Shown: positions 8,521 to 18,315, counted from the first letter of the stretch. The stretch: 64,000 nt of DNA from Microbacterium excoecariae (GCF_011326725.1 NZ_JAANCO010000001.1:930001-994000), one strand, 5' to 3'. The notes: generated by a model from the sequence alone, not told the origin. A program made the numbers and translations.

Positions 8521-10797
8521 GTGGCATCCACCACCGAGAACGGCGGCGACGCCGCCGCACAGCAGCACCAGGACGACATCGCGCAGGCGATCCGGGCCGC
8601 CGAGGAGGCGACCTCGCCGAAGCGCGCGCCGCGTAAGCGCGCGCCGCGCCGCGCCACGACGGCGTCCGCCGCCGCGGCGCAGGAGGCCGCGGCCGCCGAC
8701 GCCGGCACGGCCGAGTCTGCCGCCGACCAGCCCGCCGCCGCGCCCGCCGCGGAGCAGCCCGCCGCGGAGGAGGCGCCCGCCGCCGCCCCGCGCAAGCGCG
8801 CGCCGCGCCGCACCAAGGCGCAGATCGAGGCCGACAAGGCCGCTGCCGCGGCCGCCGAGGCCGCAGCGGCTGGCGAGGCCCCCGCGGCCGACGCCGCCGA
8901 GGGCGAGCCCGCGGCGGAGAAGCCGGCGGCGAAGAAGCCGGCTCGCAGCCGCGCGAAGAAGGCCCCGGCGAAGGCCGAGGAGCCGGCCGAGGACGCGCCG
9001 CAGGCGGACGCCGCCGCGGCGACCGACGCGCCCGCGGAGCCGGCCGCCGAGGAGAAGCCGGCGGCGAAGAAGCCCTCCCGCAGCCGCGCGAAGAAGGCGC
9101 CCGCGGCCGCCGAGACGGCCGAGGCAGCCACCCCGGCCGCCGAGGCAACGTCCGAAAAGACGTCGGCCGAGGACACGGCCCCCGCCGCCGAGAAGGCGCC
9201 GGCCGCCGAGGCCGCGCCGGCCGCGGAGAAGGAGTCCGCCGGTGAGGTGGCCCCGACCGTCAAGCCCGCGCAGGAGCTCGGCGACGCCGAGGCGCCCGCC
9301 GGGACCGAGAAGGCCGACGCCGAGGGCCCCGCCGAGGGATCCGAGGGCGCGGACGACGAGCAGGAGGGCTCGGGCCGGAGCCGCCGCAGCCGCTCGCGCA
9401 ACCGCCGCAAGAAGTCGGGCCAGGACGGCGACGGCGAGGACGCCGCGGGGGAGTCGCGCCAGAACGGCTCGCGCCAGAACGGCCAGAACGGCCAGAACGG
9501 CTCGCGCCAGAACGGTCAGAACGGCTCGCGCCAGAACGCCGACCAGAACGCCGACGCCCGCGGGCGGGGCAAGCGCGGCCGCGGCCGCGGCGGCCAGGAC
9601 GAGTTCGAGCCGGAGATCCACGAGGACGACGTCCTCATCCCGATCGCGGGCATCCTCGACGTGCTCGACAACTACGCCTTCGTGCGCACGACGGGCTACC
9701 TCCCGGGTCAGCAGGACGTGTACGTCTCGCTCGGCCAGGTGAAGAAGTACAACCTCCGCAAGGGCGACGCGGTCGTCGGCGCGATCAAGCAGCCGCGCGA
9801 GGGCGAGCAGGGCGGGCGCCAGAAGTACAACGCGCTCGTCAAGGTCGACTCGGTCAACGGCCTCTCGGTCGACGACGCCGCGGGCCGCGTGGAGTTCTCG
9901 AGCCTCACGCCGCTGTACCCGCAGGAGCGCCTCCGCCTCGAGACCGCGCCGGAGAAGCTTACGCAGCGGATCATCGACCTCGTCGCGCCGATCGGCAAGG
10001 GTCAGCGCGGCCTCATCGTCGCGCCGCCCAAGGCGGGCAAGACGATCGTCCTGCAGCAGATCGCGAACGCGATCGCGCAGAACAACCCGGAGGCGCACCT
10101 CATGGTCGTCCTCGTGGACGAGCGCCCCGAAGAGGTCACCGACATGCAGCGCTCGGTGAAGGGCGAGGTCATCGCCTCGACCTTCGACCGTCCCGCCGAG
10201 GACCACACGACGGTCGCCGAGCTCGCGATCGAGCGGGCCAAGCGCCTCGTCGAGCTGGGCCGCGACGTCGTCGTGCTGCTCGACTCGATCACGCGCCTCG
10301 GCCGTGCCTACAACGTCTCCGCGCCCACCTCGGGCCGCGTGCTCTCGGGCGGCGTGGACGCGTCGGCCCTGTACCCGCCGAAGAAGTTCTTCGGCGCGGC
10401 GCGCAACATCGAGAACGGCGGATCCCTCACGATCCTCGCGACGGCGCTCGTCGAGACCGGCTCGAAGATGGACGACGTGATCTTCGAGGAGTTCAAGGGC
10501 ACGGGCAACTCCGAGCTGCGCCTGTCGCGCCAGCTCGCGGACAAGCGGATCTTCCCGGCCGTGGACGTCAACGCGTCCTCGACGCGCCGCGAGGAGATGC
10601 TGCTCAGCTCCGACGAGGTGCAGATCACGTGGAAGCTGCGCCGCGCGCTCGCCGGCATGGACCAGCAGCACGCGCTCGGCGTGATCCTCGAGAAGCTCAA
10701 GGAGACCGGCTCCAACGTCGAGTTCCTCGTGCAGATGCAGAAGAGCATGCCGACGGGCGGGGGTCGCGGCTCCGGCCACGACAACGAGATCCGCTGA
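8521..10797 (+). CDS. rho: Transcription termination factor Rho with long disordered N-terminal extension
   Basis: Hexameric RNA-dependent ATPase/helicase that ends transcription. It is 758 residues; E. coli Rho is about 419. Residues 1 to about 360 are an Ala/Pro/Lys/Glu-rich low-complexity extension with [14 protein letters not shown] copies, then RQNG repeats (about 313-344) and an Arg/Gly-rich stretch. The conserved part follows: the RNA-binding cold-shock domain (from [20 protein letters not shown]), Walker A APPKAGKT (501-508), Walker [16 protein letters not shown] and the R/Q-loop region. Insert-containing Rho proteins are known in actinobacteria. The GTG at 8521 is chosen for its AAGGAG; a GTG at 8455 would add 22 residues but lies beside a hairpin. 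Confidence 0.96.
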   Translation: MASTTENGGDAAAQQHQDDIAQAIRAAEEATSPKRAPRKRAPRRATTASAAAAQEAAAADAGTAESAADQPAAAPAAEQPAAEEAPAAAPRKRAPRRTKAQIEADKAAAAAAEAAAAGEAPAADAAEGEPAAEKPAAKKPARSRAKKAPAKAEEPAEDAPQADAAAATDAPAEPAAEEKPAAKKPSRSRAKKAPAAAETAEAATPAAEATSEKTSAEDTAPAAEKAPAAEAAPAAEKESAGEVAPTVKPAQELGDAEAPAGTEKADAEGPAEGSEGADDEQEGSGRSRRSRSRNRRKKSGQDGDGEDAAGESRQNGSRQNGQNGQNGSRQNGQNGSRQNADQNADARGRGKRGRGRGGQDEFEPEIHEDDVLIPIAGILDVLDNYAFVRTTGYLPGQQDVYVSLGQVKKYNLRKGDAVVGAIKQPREGEQGGRQKYNALVKVDSVNGLSVDDAAGRVEFSSLTPLYPQERLRLETAPEKLTQRIIDLVAPIGKGQRGLIVAPPKAGKTIVLQQIANAIAQNNPEAHLMVVLVDERPEEVTDMQRSVKGEVIASTFDRPAEDHTTVAELAIERAKRLVELGRDVVVLLDSITRLGRAYNVSAPTSGRVLSGGVDASALYPPKKFFGAARNIENGGSLTILATALVETGSKMDDVIFEEFKGTGNSELRLSRQLADKRIFPAVDVNASSTRREEMLLSSDEVQITWKLRRALAGMDQQHALGVILEKLKETGSNVEFLVQMQKSMPTGGGRGSGHDNEIR
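9457..9552 (+). repeat. Gln-Asn-Gly tandem repeat in the Rho insert
   Basis: Irregular tandem copies of CAGAACGG and CGCCAGAACGGCTCG encode [12 protein letters not shown] units. They are internal to rho, between the Ala/Lys-rich part and the [12 protein letters not shown] stretch. The protein segment is Gln/Asn-rich, unlike its surroundings. Replication slippage could alter the copy number. Confidence 0.8.
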
Positions 10798-10807
10798 TCG
10801 GCCGCAC

Positions 10808-11887
10808 GTGTTCGAATCCGTTCAGTCGCTGATCGACGAGCACCGCCGGGTCCAGGAGGAACTCTCCGACCCGGCGGTGCACGCCGACGCCGCGCGCGCC
10901 CGCCGCGTCAACCGCCGCTACGCCGAGCTCTCGAAGATCGTCGCCGCCCACGAGCAGTGGGTGTCGGCGGGGGAGGACCTCGCGGCCGCCCGCGAGCTCG
11001 CGCGGGAGGACGAGGCGTTCCAGGACGAGGTCCCGGCGCTCGAGGAGCAGCTCGCCCAGGCGCAGGAGCGCCTGCGTCGGCTGCTCGTCCCGCGCGACCC
11101 CGACGACGCGCGCGACGTGATCATGGAGATCAAGGCGGGCGAGGGCGGTGCGGAGAGCGCGCTGTTCGCCGCCGATCTGCTTCGCATGTACTCGCAGTAC
11201 GCGACCGCGCGCGGCTGGAAGACCGAGATCATCGAGTCGGACGCCTCGGACCTCGGCGGCTACAAGAACGTGCAGGTGGCGTTCAAGGGGTCCTCGAACG
11301 ACCCCGCGCAGGGGGTGTGGGCGCACCTCAAGTTCGAGGGCGGCGTCCACCGCGTCCAGCGCGTGCCCGCCACCGAGTCGCAGGGGCGGATCCACACCTC
11401 GACGACGGGCGTGCTCGTGTTCCCCGAGGTGGACGAGCCGGGCGAGCTGGAGATCAACCAGAACGACCTGAAGATCGACGTGTATCGCTCGTCGGGCCCC
11501 GGCGGGCAGTCGGTCAATACGACCGACTCGGCCGTGCGCATCACGCACGTCCCCTCGGGGATCGTCGTGTCGATGCAGAACGAGAAGTCCCAGCTCCAGA
11601 ACCGCGAGGCGGCCATGCGCGTGCTCCGGGCGCGCCTCCTGGCCAAGCAGCAGGAGGAGCTCGCGGCGGTGGCTGCCGACGCGCGCAAGAGCCAGATCCG
11701 GGGAATGGACCGTTCGGAGCGGATCCGCACCTATAACTTCCCCGAGAACCGGATCGCGGATCACCGGACGGGCTTCAAGGCCTACAACCTCGACGCCGTC
11801 ATGGACGGCGCGCTCGAGGCCGTGATCACGAGCTGCATCGAGGCCGACGAGGCCGAGCGCCTCGCCGCCGTGGGCGACCAGGCCTGA
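10808..11887 (+). CDS. prfA: Peptide chain release factor 1
   Basis: Class I release factor recognising UAA and UAG. It is 359 residues, the normal length. The PxT codon-recognition tripeptide is PAT (187-189), typical for RF1. The peptidyl-tRNA hydrolysis motif is GGQ (232-234, in [15 protein letters not shown]). The Gln is methylated by PrmC, whose gene lies 3.1 kb downstream instead of adjacent. It begins with GTG 10 nt after rho; rpmE, often found between rho and prfA, is absent here. Confidence 0.97.
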   Translation: MFESVQSLIDEHRRVQEELSDPAVHADAARARRVNRRYAELSKIVAAHEQWVSAGEDLAAARELAREDEAFQDEVPALEEQLAQAQERLRRLLVPRDPDDARDVIMEIKAGEGGAESALFAADLLRMYSQYATARGWKTEIIESDASDLGGYKNVQVAFKGSSNDPAQGVWAHLKFEGGVHRVQRVPATESQGRIHTSTTGVLVFPEVDEPGELEINQNDLKIDVYRSSGPGGQSVNTTDSAVRITHVPSGIVVSMQNEKSQLQNREAAMRVLRARLLAKQQEELAAVAADARKSQIRGMDRSERIRTYNFPENRIADHRTGFKAYNLDAVMDGALEAVITSCIEADEAERLAAVGDQA

Positions 11888-11915
11888 GCGGCCCGGCGCG
11901 CGGCAGACTGGGGGC

Positions 11916-13355
11916 ATGGTGCTTCCGGAACGCCCCCTCGCCGAGCTGATCGCGGCCCTCGCCGCGGGGGAGGCCACGCCGACCTCGGCGGTCAGCGCCG
12001 CCCTCGCGCGCGCCGAGGAGGGCGCCGCACTCGGCGCGTTCGTGCGCGTTATGGGCGACCGCGCGCTCGAGCGCGCGCGGGCGCTCGAGCGCGGCGCGCC
12101 GGCCGGTCCGCTCTGGGGAGTCCCGCTCGCGGACAAGGACCTCACGGCGCGCGCGGGCGTGGAAACGGGGTACGGCTCCCGGGCGTTCGCCGGTCACGTG
12201 CCGGAGGTCTCGGATCCGCTCGCGGCGGCCCTCGACGCGGCGGGCGCCGTGAGCATCGGGAAGACGAACACGCCGGAGTTCGGGCTGACGGGATACACCG
12301 AGTCGGCCGTCGCGCCGCCCGCGCGGAACCCGTGGGATCCGGTGACGGGCGCCGGCGGGTCGAGCGGGGGCGCGGCCGTGGCCGTCGCGACCGGCATGCT
12401 GCCCGCGGCGCCGGCCTCCGACGGCGGCGGGTCCATCCGCATCCCCGCGGCGACCGTGGGCGTCGTCGGGCTCAAACCCTCGCGGGGCCGGCTCCCGTTC
12501 GCAAACGGGCTCGAGACGCCGGGCGGCCTCTCGACGGCGGGCGCGATCGCGAGGAGCGCCGAGGACGCGGCGATCCTCCTCGACGCGCTCGTCGCCGCCG
12601 GGCCCCACCACTTCGCGACGCGACCGCCCGGGGACGGGCCGTTCGCGCCCGCGGCGCGCCAGGATCCGCCGCGCTCGCGGATCGGCGTCACGCTCGCGAC
12701 GCCGTGGGACGGCTGGACCTCGACCGATCTCCACCCCGCCGCGCGCGGGGCGTTCGACCGGGCGATCCGGATCCTCGGCGGCGCCGGCCACGACGTCGTC
12801 GACGCGGCGTGGCGGCCCGAGGGCTACCCCGAGATGTTCCTCACGCTGTGGCGCGCGTCGGCGGCGCGGATCCCGATTGCGGATGGCGACCTCGACGCGC
12901 TCGCGGAGCCCCTCACGGCGTGGCTGGTCCGGGAGGGGCGCGCCCTCGGCGCCGCGGAGATCCTCGCGGCGCAGCAGCGCCAGGCGGCGTTCGAGCGGCG
13001 CACGATCGCGGACTTCGCCGGGTTCGACGCGGTGCTCACGCCCGCTCTCGCCCTGCCGCCGCGGCCCGTCGGCTGGTACGCGGGCGTGACCCCGGAGGAG
13101 AACTTCGCCCGCCAGTGCAGCTACGCGCCGCACACGAGCTTCGTGAACGTCGCGGGGCTCCCCGCGATCACGGTGCCGGTCGGCGGCGAGGGCCGGCCGT
13201 GGAGCGTGCAGCTCGTCGGGCGCCCGGGCAGCGAGAAGCGCATCCTCCAGCTCGCGCGGCAGCTGGAAGACGCCCGCGGCCCCCTCCCATATCCACAATT
13301 CTCCGACAAGTCCGCCCGGAATCCGGGCGGACTTGTCGGAGAATTGTGGACTTAG
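11916..13355 (+). CDS. Amidase signature family hydrolase
   Basis: Ser-cisSer-Lys amidase of 479 residues. The catalytic Lys is in LADKDL (about residue 74), the cis-Ser in AGGSSGGAA (about 147-155) and the nucleophile Ser in DGGGSIRIP (about 173). Overall it resembles stand-alone amidases, not GatA, because no gatB or gatC is near; the substrate is unknown. The last roughly 20 residues, after [11 protein letters not shown], are encoded by the 29-bp inverted repeat, so the natural C-terminus probably ended just before it. The start is ATG with CAGACT 6 nt upstream. The stop overlaps that of the convergent cysE. Confidence 0.85.
   Translation: MVLPERPLAELIAALAAGEATPTSAVSAALARAEEGAALGAFVRVMGDRALERARALERGAPAGPLWGVPLADKDLTARAGVETGYGSRAFAGHVPEVSDPLAAALDAAGAVSIGKTNTPEFGLTGYTESAVAPPARNPWDPVTGAGGSSGGAAVAVATGMLPAAPASDGGGSIRIPAATVGVVGLKPSRGRLPFANGLETPGGLSTAGAIARSAEDAAILLDALVAAGPHHFATRPPGDGPFAPAARQDPPRSRIGVTLATPWDGWTSTDLHPAARGAFDRAIRILGGAGHDVVDAAWRPEGYPEMFLTLWRASAARIPIADGDLDALAEPLTAWLVREGRALGAAEILAAQQRQAAFERRTIADFAGFDAVLTPALALPPRPVGWYAGVTPEENFARQCSYAPHTSFVNVAGLPAITVPVGGEGRPWSVQLVGRPGSEKRILQLARQLEDARGPLPYPQFSDKSARNPGGLVGELWT
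13292..13350. terminator. 29-bp perfect inverted repeat, likely bidirectional terminator
   Basis: The left arm 13292-13320 begins TCCACAATTCTCCGACAAG. The right arm 13322-13350 is its exact reverse complement, and the only unpaired base is A13321. It lies where the amidase and cysE converge and overlaps the amidase 3' end. Pairing is possible in RNA from both strands, so it should terminate both transcripts. It lacks a long T-tract. It could also be an inserted palindromic element. Confidence 0.75.
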
Positions 13356-13915
13356 ATCTGGTACTCGGGGGCGCTGAGGAGGTCGCGGGTGCGCTCGTGG
13401 GGCCCGCGGGCGCGGACCTTCGCCGGCACGCCCAGCAGGACGCTGTCGGGCGGCGCGTCGCGCGTGACGACGGCGTTCGCGCCGACGGCGCTGCGCGCGC
13501 CGATCACGACCGGACCGAGCACCTTCGCCCCTGCGCCGACGACGACCCCGTCCTCGAGCGTGGGGTGGCGCTTGCCCTTCTCGAGCGAGCGGCCGCCGAG
13601 CGTGACGCCGTGGTACAGCATGACGTCGTCCCCGACCTCGGCGGTCTCGCCGACGACGACGCCCATCCCATGGTCGATGAAGAAGCGGCGCCCGATCGTG
13701 GCGCCCGGGTGGATCTCGATGCCCGTCAGCCAGCGCACGAGCTGGGACAGCGCCCGCGCCGGGAAGCGCAGGCCGCGCCGCCAGAGCGCGCTCGCGACGC
13801 GGTGGGCCCAGATGGCGTGCAGGCCGGGATACAGAAGCGCGACTTCGACGAAGCCGCGCGCGGCCGGATCCCGGCGGCGCGCGGCTTCGAGGTCCTCGCG
13901 GAGGTGCAGTGCCAT
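13352..13915 (-). CDS. cysE: Serine O-acetyltransferase
   Basis: Acetylates L-serine with acetyl-CoA to O-acetylserine, the substrate of the CysK encoded just upstream. It is 187 residues, a short CysE form. The left-handed beta-helix hexapeptide region begins around [18 protein letters not shown], with the acceptor/CoA site [20 protein letters not shown] and VTLGG. The ATG at 13915 ([10 protein letters not shown]) is chosen because it begins the recognisable N-terminal helix; the open frame extends further into cysK. A 26-nt gap to cysK indicates one operon. The stop is the last base group before the 29-bp palindrome. Confidence 0.93.
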   Translation of the reverse strand: MALHLREDLEAARRRDPAARGFVEVALLYPGLHAIWAHRVASALWRRGLRFPARALSQLVRWLTGIEIHPGATIGRRFFIDHGMGVVVGETAEVGDDVMLYHGVTLGGRSLEKGKRHPTLEDGVVVGAGAKVLGPVVIGARSAVGANAVVTRDAPPDSVLLGVPAKVRARGPHERTRDLLSAPEYQI

Positions 13916-13941
13916 AGAAGAGGTGCGAGTCCTGTCAGGGG

Positions 13942-14880
13942 TCAGTCGTCCTGCAGGTGCTCCCAGAGGAACGTGGAGATGTAGCGCTCGCCCGTGTCGC
14001 AGATCACGGTGACGATGTTCTTGCCCGCGTTCTCGGGGCGGCGGGCCAGTTCGAGCGCGGCCCACACGTTGGCGCCCGCCGAGATGCCGCCGAGGATGCC
14101 CTCCTTCGAGGCGAGGTCGCGGGCGGTCTCGACCGCCTTGTCGAGCGGCGCCTGGATGACCTCGTCGATGACGTCGCGGTCGAGGATGGCCGGGACGAAG
14201 TTCGCCCCGATGCCCTGGATCTTGTGGGGGCCGGCCGTGCCCTCGCTAAGCAGCGGCGAGTCGGTCGGCTCGACGGCGACGATCTGCACGCCGGGGACCT
14301 TCTCCTTGAGGACCTGGCCGACGCCCGTGATCGTGCCGCCCGTGCCGACGCCCGCGACGAAGATGTCGACGGCGCCGTCCGTGTCGGCGAGGATCTCCTC
14401 GGCCGTCGTCGTGCGGTGGATCTGCACGTTGGCGTCGTTCTCAAACTGGCGGGCGAGGACCGCGCCGGGCGTTTCGGCCACGATGCGCTTGGCCTCCTCG
14501 ACGGCCCCGTTCATGCCCTTGGCGGGCTCCGTGAGCACGAGCTCGGCGCCGAGGGCGCGCAGCAGCACGCGGCGCTCCTTCGACATGGAGGCGGGCATCG
14601 TGAGGATGACCTTGTAGCCGCGCGCGGCGCCCACGAGCGCGAGCGCGATACCCGTGTTGCCCGAGGTGCCCTCGACGATCGTGCCGCCGGCGGGGAGCTC
14701 GCCGGACGCCTCGGCGGCGTCGACGATGGCGACCCCCAGGCGGTCCTTGACGCTCGAACCGGGGTTGAAGAACTCGAGCTTGCCGAGGACGTTCGCGCCG
14801 ACGCCCTCGGTCACGCGGTTGAGCCGCACGAGCGGCGTGCCGCCGAACGTGCTCGTGATGTCGGAGTGGATCGCGGACAT
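13942..14880 (-). CDS. cysK: Cysteine synthase A (O-acetylserine sulfhydrylase)
   Basis: PLP enzyme making L-cysteine from O-acetylserine and sulfide. It is 312 residues, the standard length. The PLP lysine is Lys45 in NPGSSVKDR. The substrate loop [11 protein letters not shown] and the C-terminal [11 protein letters not shown] motif are present. It is first in the cysK-cysE operon, preceded by GAGGAAGG. The candidate -10 TAGGCT (reverse strand, 14944-14939) predicts a leader of about 55 nt. No Cys-rich leader peptide or other amino-acid-sensing element was found there. Confidence 0.97.
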   Translation of the reverse strand: MSAIHSDITSTFGGTPLVRLNRVTEGVGANVLGKLEFFNPGSSVKDRLGVAIVDAAEASGELPAGGTIVEGTSGNTGIALALVGAARGYKVILTMPASMSKERRVLLRALGAELVLTEPAKGMNGAVEEAKRIVAETPGAVLARQFENDANVQIHRTTTAEEILADTDGAVDIFVAGVGTGGTITGVGQVLKEKVPGVQIVAVEPTDSPLLSEGTAGPHKIQGIGANFVPAILDRDVIDEVIQAPLDKAVETARDLASKEGILGGISAGANVWAALELARRPENAGKNIVTVICDTGERYISTFLWEHLQDD

Positions 14881-15017
14881 GGTGTGCCTTCCTCGGGGTT
14901 CGGGTGAGGGATCCGGGCGAACCGGCGGACCTGTCGTCAGCCTAGGGGGGATCGCGGGGCAGCGGGCCGGTCTGTGACGGAGGATTTCATCGGGGGAGGG
15001 GCAATAGGCTCGCGGGT
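14881..15017. promoter_or_regulatory. Divergent promoter region cysK / prmC
   Basis: The reverse -10 candidate TAGGCT (14944-14939) serves cysK with a leader of about 55 nt. The forward -10 candidate TAGGCT (15005-15010) ends 7 nt before the prmC GTG and predicts a leaderless mRNA. No operator-like inverted repeat stood out in between. Confidence 0.5.
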
Positions 15018-15929
15018 GTGACCGACACCCCCGATCGCGTGCCCCTGCGCGAGGCCCTCCGCGGCGCCGCCGACGTCCTTGCCCGCGCCGGCGTCCCGGA
15101 TCCCGTCGTCGACGCCGAGATGCTGGTGGCGTGGGTGCTCGGGCCCGAGACGTCGCGCGGATCCGTTCAGGCCGCGGCGATCCGCGGGGACGCCCTGGAC
15201 GCCGCCGCGCACGCGCGCCTCGTGGACCTCGTCCGCCGGCGGGCGGCGCGCGAGCCGCTGCAGCACATCACGGGGTTCGCGCCGTTTCGTCACCTCATGC
15301 TGCGGGTCGGTCCGGGCGTCTTCGTCCCGCGGCCCGAGACCGAGCTCCTGGCCGAGATCGCGATCGGGGCGCTGCGCGCCGCCGCGGAGCCCGAGCCGAT
15401 CGCGATCGACCTCGGCACCGGCAGCGGTGCCATCGCGCTCGCCATGGCCACCGAGGTGCCGCACGCGCGCGTCGTCGCGGTCGAGCGCTCCGACGAGGCG
15501 ATCGTGTGGACCCGCCGGAACGTCGACGCGCTCGCCCCGCGCGTCGACCTGCGCCACGGCGACCTCGCGGACGCCGGCGCCGACCTCGCCGGTCGCGTCG
15601 CCGTCGTGGCCTCGAACCCGCCGTACGTGCCGGACGACGCCATCCCGCGCGACGAGGAGGTGCGGCGCTACGATCCTGCGGCCGCGCTCTACGGCGGCGC
15701 GGACGGCCTCGATGTCGTGCGCGTGATCAGCCGCGTGGGTCGACGGCTCGCGCGGCCCGGCGGATCCCTCGTCCTCGAGCACGGCGAGTGGCAGGGCGAG
15801 GCGATCCGCGGAATCCTGGCGGGCGACGGGTGGGACGCCGCCGCGACGCACCGCGATCTGACGGGTCGAGACCGCGTGACGACGGCTCTTCGACCCGCGG
15901 AGACGGGATCCGCGGGCGGGCGAACGTAG
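15018..15929 (+). CDS. prmC: Release factor glutamine methyltransferase
   Basis: SAM-dependent N5-glutamine methyltransferase that modifies the GGQ Gln of release factors. It is 303 residues with an N-terminal helical domain, then a Rossmann methyltransferase fold. The SAM motif is IDLGTGSGAIALAMA, the substrate motif is NPPY (200-203), and the PRPETELL interdomain motif is present. The GTG start lies 7 nt after TAGGCT. It is separated from prfA by the amidase-cysE-cysK block. Its TAG stop is also the first half of the next promoter-like hexamer. Confidence 0.95.
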   Translation: MTDTPDRVPLREALRGAADVLARAGVPDPVVDAEMLVAWVLGPETSRGSVQAAAIRGDALDAAAHARLVDLVRRRAAREPLQHITGFAPFRHLMLRVGPGVFVPRPETELLAEIAIGALRAAAEPEPIAIDLGTGSGAIALAMATEVPHARVVAVERSDEAIVWTRRNVDALAPRVDLRHGDLADAGADLAGRVAVVASNPPYVPDDAIPRDEEVRRYDPAAALYGGADGLDVVRVISRVGRRLARPGGSLVLEHGEWQGEAIRGILAGDGWDAAATHRDLTGRDRVTTALRPAETGSAGGRT

Positions 15930-15932
15930 AAT
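15927..15932 (+). promoter_or_regulatory. TAGAAT -10 overlapping the prmC stop codon
   Basis: TAGAAT ends 7 nt before the tsaC GTG at 15940. Its first three bases are the prmC TAG stop. The spacing matches the other leaderless starts in the window, so tsaC may have its own internal promoter besides read-through from prmC. Confidence 0.5.
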
Positions 15933-15939
15933 CGAGTCC

Positions 15940-16644
15940 GTGATGTCCCCCGTCTTCGACTGCCGCAACCGCGACGAGATGCTCCCCGGGATGCGCCAGG
16001 CGCGCCAGGCGATCGCCCGCGGACAGGTCGTCGTCCTGCCGACCGACACGGTGTACGGCGTCGCGGCCGACGCCTTCAACCCGGCGGCCGTGCAGCGCCT
16101 CCTCGACGCCAAGGGGCGCACGAGGCAGCAGCCGCCTCCCGTCCTCGTCGGGTCGGTCGACGCCCTCGCTGCGCTCGTGGAGTCGGTCCCGGCAGAGGTA
16201 ACGGCGCTCGTCGAGGCCTTCTGGCCGGGCGGCCTCACGATCGTGCTGCCCGCCCAACCCTCGCTCACGTGGGACCTCGGCGAGACGCACGGTACGGTCG
16301 CCGTGCGCCAGCCCGATCACGCCCTGGCGCTCGAGCTCCTCGCGGAGACCGGGCCGCTGGCCGTGTCCAGCGCGAACCTCACGGGCCAGGACGCCGCGGT
16401 CGACGTCGACTCGGCGCGGGGGATGCTCGGCGACTCCGCCGCCGTCTACCTCGACGACGGGCCCGTCTCGACGGGCGTCGCGTCGACGATCGTCGACGCG
16501 ACGTCGCTTCTGCCGGGCCGCGGGGAGCGCGCCGTGCGCGTCCTCCGCGAGGGCGCGGTCTCGCGCGAGCGCCTGCGCGAGGTGCTGGGCGATCTGCTCG
16601 AGGCGGATCCGGATCCGCACCAGGGCGAGGACGCCGGCGAGTGA
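15940..16644 (+). CDS. tsaC: Threonylcarbamoyl-AMP synthase (Sua5/YrdC family)
   Basis: Makes L-threonylcarbamoyladenylate from threonine, bicarbonate and ATP for t6A37 of ANN-decoding tRNAs. It is 234 residues with a single YrdC domain. The RNA/ATP-binding N-terminal part (VVVLPTDTVYGVAADAF) and a Lys-rich loop (AKGRTRQQPPPVLV) are clear, and SSANLTGQDA lies in the core. It is positioned between prmC and wecA as in mycobacteria. The TGA stop overlaps the GTG of wecA (GTGA). Confidence 0.92.
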   Translation: MMSPVFDCRNRDEMLPGMRQARQAIARGQVVVLPTDTVYGVAADAFNPAAVQRLLDAKGRTRQQPPPVLVGSVDALAALVESVPAEVTALVEAFWPGGLTIVLPAQPSLTWDLGETHGTVAVRQPDHALALELLAETGPLAVSSANLTGQDAAVDVDSARGMLGDSAAVYLDDGPVSTGVASTIVDATSLLPGRGERAVRVLREGAVSRERLREVLGDLLEADPDPHQGEDAGE

Positions 16645-17804
16645 GGCTCTACCTCCTCACGATCCTTTTGACCGCCGCGGTCACCTTCGTCCTGTCCGTC
16701 GTCGTGTGGCGCATCGCGCTGCGCTACCGGCTGCACCCGCCCGTCCGCGAGCGCGACGTGCACACGCGCCCGACGCCCCGCCTCGGCGGCGTCGCGATGT
16801 TCCTCGGTATCGTCGTGGCCTTCCTCGTCTCGCGCACCGTCGACTACTTCGACATCTTCTGGGTCGAGCCGCGCGTGGTCTGGTCGATCCTGGCCGCGAC
16901 CTTCCTCATCGCGCTCGTCGGCGTGGCCGACGACCTCTGGGACCTCGACTGGATGCTCAAGCTCGGCGCCCAGTTCCTCGCCGCGGGCATCGTCGCCATC
17001 GGCGGCGGGGTCCAGATCTACGCGCTCCCCGTGGGCGGCATCGCCGTGTGGTCGGGCTGGGTCAGCATTCTGCTCACGATGTTCTCGATCGTCGTCGTCA
17101 TGAACGCCGTGAACTTCATCGACGGCCTCGACGGCCTCGTCGCGGGCGTCTGCCTCATCGCGAACGGCGTCTTCTTCGTCTACTCGTACATCCTCGTGCG
17201 CGACGCGGGGGCGACGAGCTACGCGAACCTCGGGACGTTCATCGCGGCCGTCGTCGTCGGCGCGTGCCTGGGCTTCCTTCCCATCAACTGGAACCCCGCG
17301 AAGATGTTCATGGGCGACACGGGCGCGCTCGTGCTCGGTCTGCTCATGGCGACCAGTGGGATCGCGATCACGGGCCAGCTGCCGCCCGCCGCCCTGGATC
17401 CGGACATGACCGGCCGATCCCAGATCCTCGGGACGCTCCTGCCGATCCTCCTCCCGCTTATCGTCGTGCTCCTGCCGCTGCTCGATTTCGGCCTGGCCGT
17501 CGTGCGCCGCATGAGCCGCGGCAAGTCGCCGTTCTCCCCCGACCGCGAGCACCTCCACCACCGCATGCTCGACATGGGGCACTCGGACCGCGACGCGGTG
17601 CTGATCTTCTACGCCTGGACGGCGATCGTCTCGCTGACCGTCCTCCTGATGTATCTCTTCACGGGCGCCAACTGGTTCGGCGGGCACTGGTTCGGCGAGT
17701 ACTGGTTCGCCGTTGCGTTCGGCGTGATCGGCATCGCCGCGTGCCTCGTGCTGGCGTTCGTGCCCTCGCGGCGCGCCGCGCGCGCGCCCGAGAAGGCGGG
17801 CTGA
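16641..17804 (+). CDS. wecA: Undecaprenyl-phosphate N-acetylglucosaminyl-1-phosphate transferase (WecA/Rfe family)
   Basis: Polyprenyl-phosphate sugar-1-phosphate transferase that starts assembly of cell-wall glycopolymers on undecaprenyl phosphate. It is 387 residues with about 11 predicted membrane helices. Family motifs are seen in order: VADDLWDLDW (Asp pair for Mg2+), NFIDGLDGLVAG, KMFMGDTGALVLGLL and the C-terminal HLHHRMLDMGH loop. The GTG at 16641 overlaps the tsaC stop, so translation is coupled. It sits directly before the atp genes, as rfe does in mycobacteria. The exact sugar (GlcNAc is usual) is inferred from the family. Confidence 0.88.
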   Translation: MRLYLLTILLTAAVTFVLSVVVWRIALRYRLHPPVRERDVHTRPTPRLGGVAMFLGIVVAFLVSRTVDYFDIFWVEPRVVWSILAATFLIALVGVADDLWDLDWMLKLGAQFLAAGIVAIGGGVQIYALPVGGIAVWSGWVSILLTMFSIVVVMNAVNFIDGLDGLVAGVCLIANGVFFVYSYILVRDAGATSYANLGTFIAAVVVGACLGFLPINWNPAKMFMGDTGALVLGLLMATSGIAITGQLPPAALDPDMTGRSQILGTLLPILLPLIVVLLPLLDFGLAVVRRMSRGKSPFSPDREHLHHRMLDMGHSDRDAVLIFYAWTAIVSLTVLLMYLFTGANWFGGHWFGEYWFAVAFGVIGIAACLVLAFVPSRRAARAPEKAG

Positions 17805-17807
17805 CGC

Positions 17808-18260
17808 GTGGCGCCCTCGCTGCGGGGAACGCCCAACGGTGGCGTCTGGGTGATCGGCGCGTGCGCGATCGTCGCGTCGGGGGTCGTCGGCGCCGTCGTC
17901 TCGGGTGCCCTGGCCGGCCCCGCCGGCGCGTGGAGCGCGCTCGCCGGGGCGGGAGCCGCCGCCGTGTTCCCGGCGACCACGACCCTCGCGCTCGTCCTCT
18001 CGGGGCGCGCGCGGGGGACGGGACGCTTCCCCGCCGCGCTGTTCGGCGCGTGCCTTGCCGCGGTCGTGGCTAAGGCGCTGCTGTTCGCCGCGATCCTCGC
18101 GGTCGTCGTGGGCCTGTTCCCCGTCGTGCCGCAGGCGTTCTTCTGGCCCCTCGTGGCCGTCGCGGTGGCGAGCCTCGCGGTGGACGTCGCGATCGCCGGC
18201 AGGCTCCGGGTCCCGGTGCGCGTCAGGGCATCCACAGGCGGGCACGGGATACGCTCCTAG
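17808..18260 (+). CDS. AtpI-like membrane protein, first copy
   Basis: 150 residues with four hydrophobic helices. It lies in the place of the actinobacterial atpI-like gene, 3 nt after wecA and upstream of the F1Fo operon. AtpI-type proteins assist c-ring assembly or Mg2+ supply in other bacteria; here that role is only inferred from position. It aligns along most of its length with the next gene (shared pattern VFPA...FGA...AK..L...VVP...PLVAVAVASLAVDVAIA..RVP), so the two look like a tandem duplication. This copy has a basic loop (SGRARGTGRF) between helices 2 and 3. Confidence 0.65.
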   Translation: MAPSLRGTPNGGVWVIGACAIVASGVVGAVVSGALAGPAGAWSALAGAGAAAVFPATTTLALVLSGRARGTGRFPAALFGACLAAVVAKALLFAAILAVVVGLFPVVPQAFFWPLVAVAVASLAVDVAIAGRLRVPVRVRASTGGHGIRS

Positions 18261-18315
18261 GAGCGCAGGGCACGACCCGCCCCGCCGCTCCACGACACCC
18301 GCCCAGGAGACCGCG

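Noticed and set aside
8503..10779. A 758-codon open frame antisense to rho
   Set aside because: It mirrors the rho insert and ATPase domain. It has no start signal or family motif, and rho is certain.
14881..15017. Search for a cysteine-sensing leader peptide or T-box in front of cysK
   Set aside because: No Cys-rich short frame and no T-box-like structure could be seen; only promoter-like hexamers are present.
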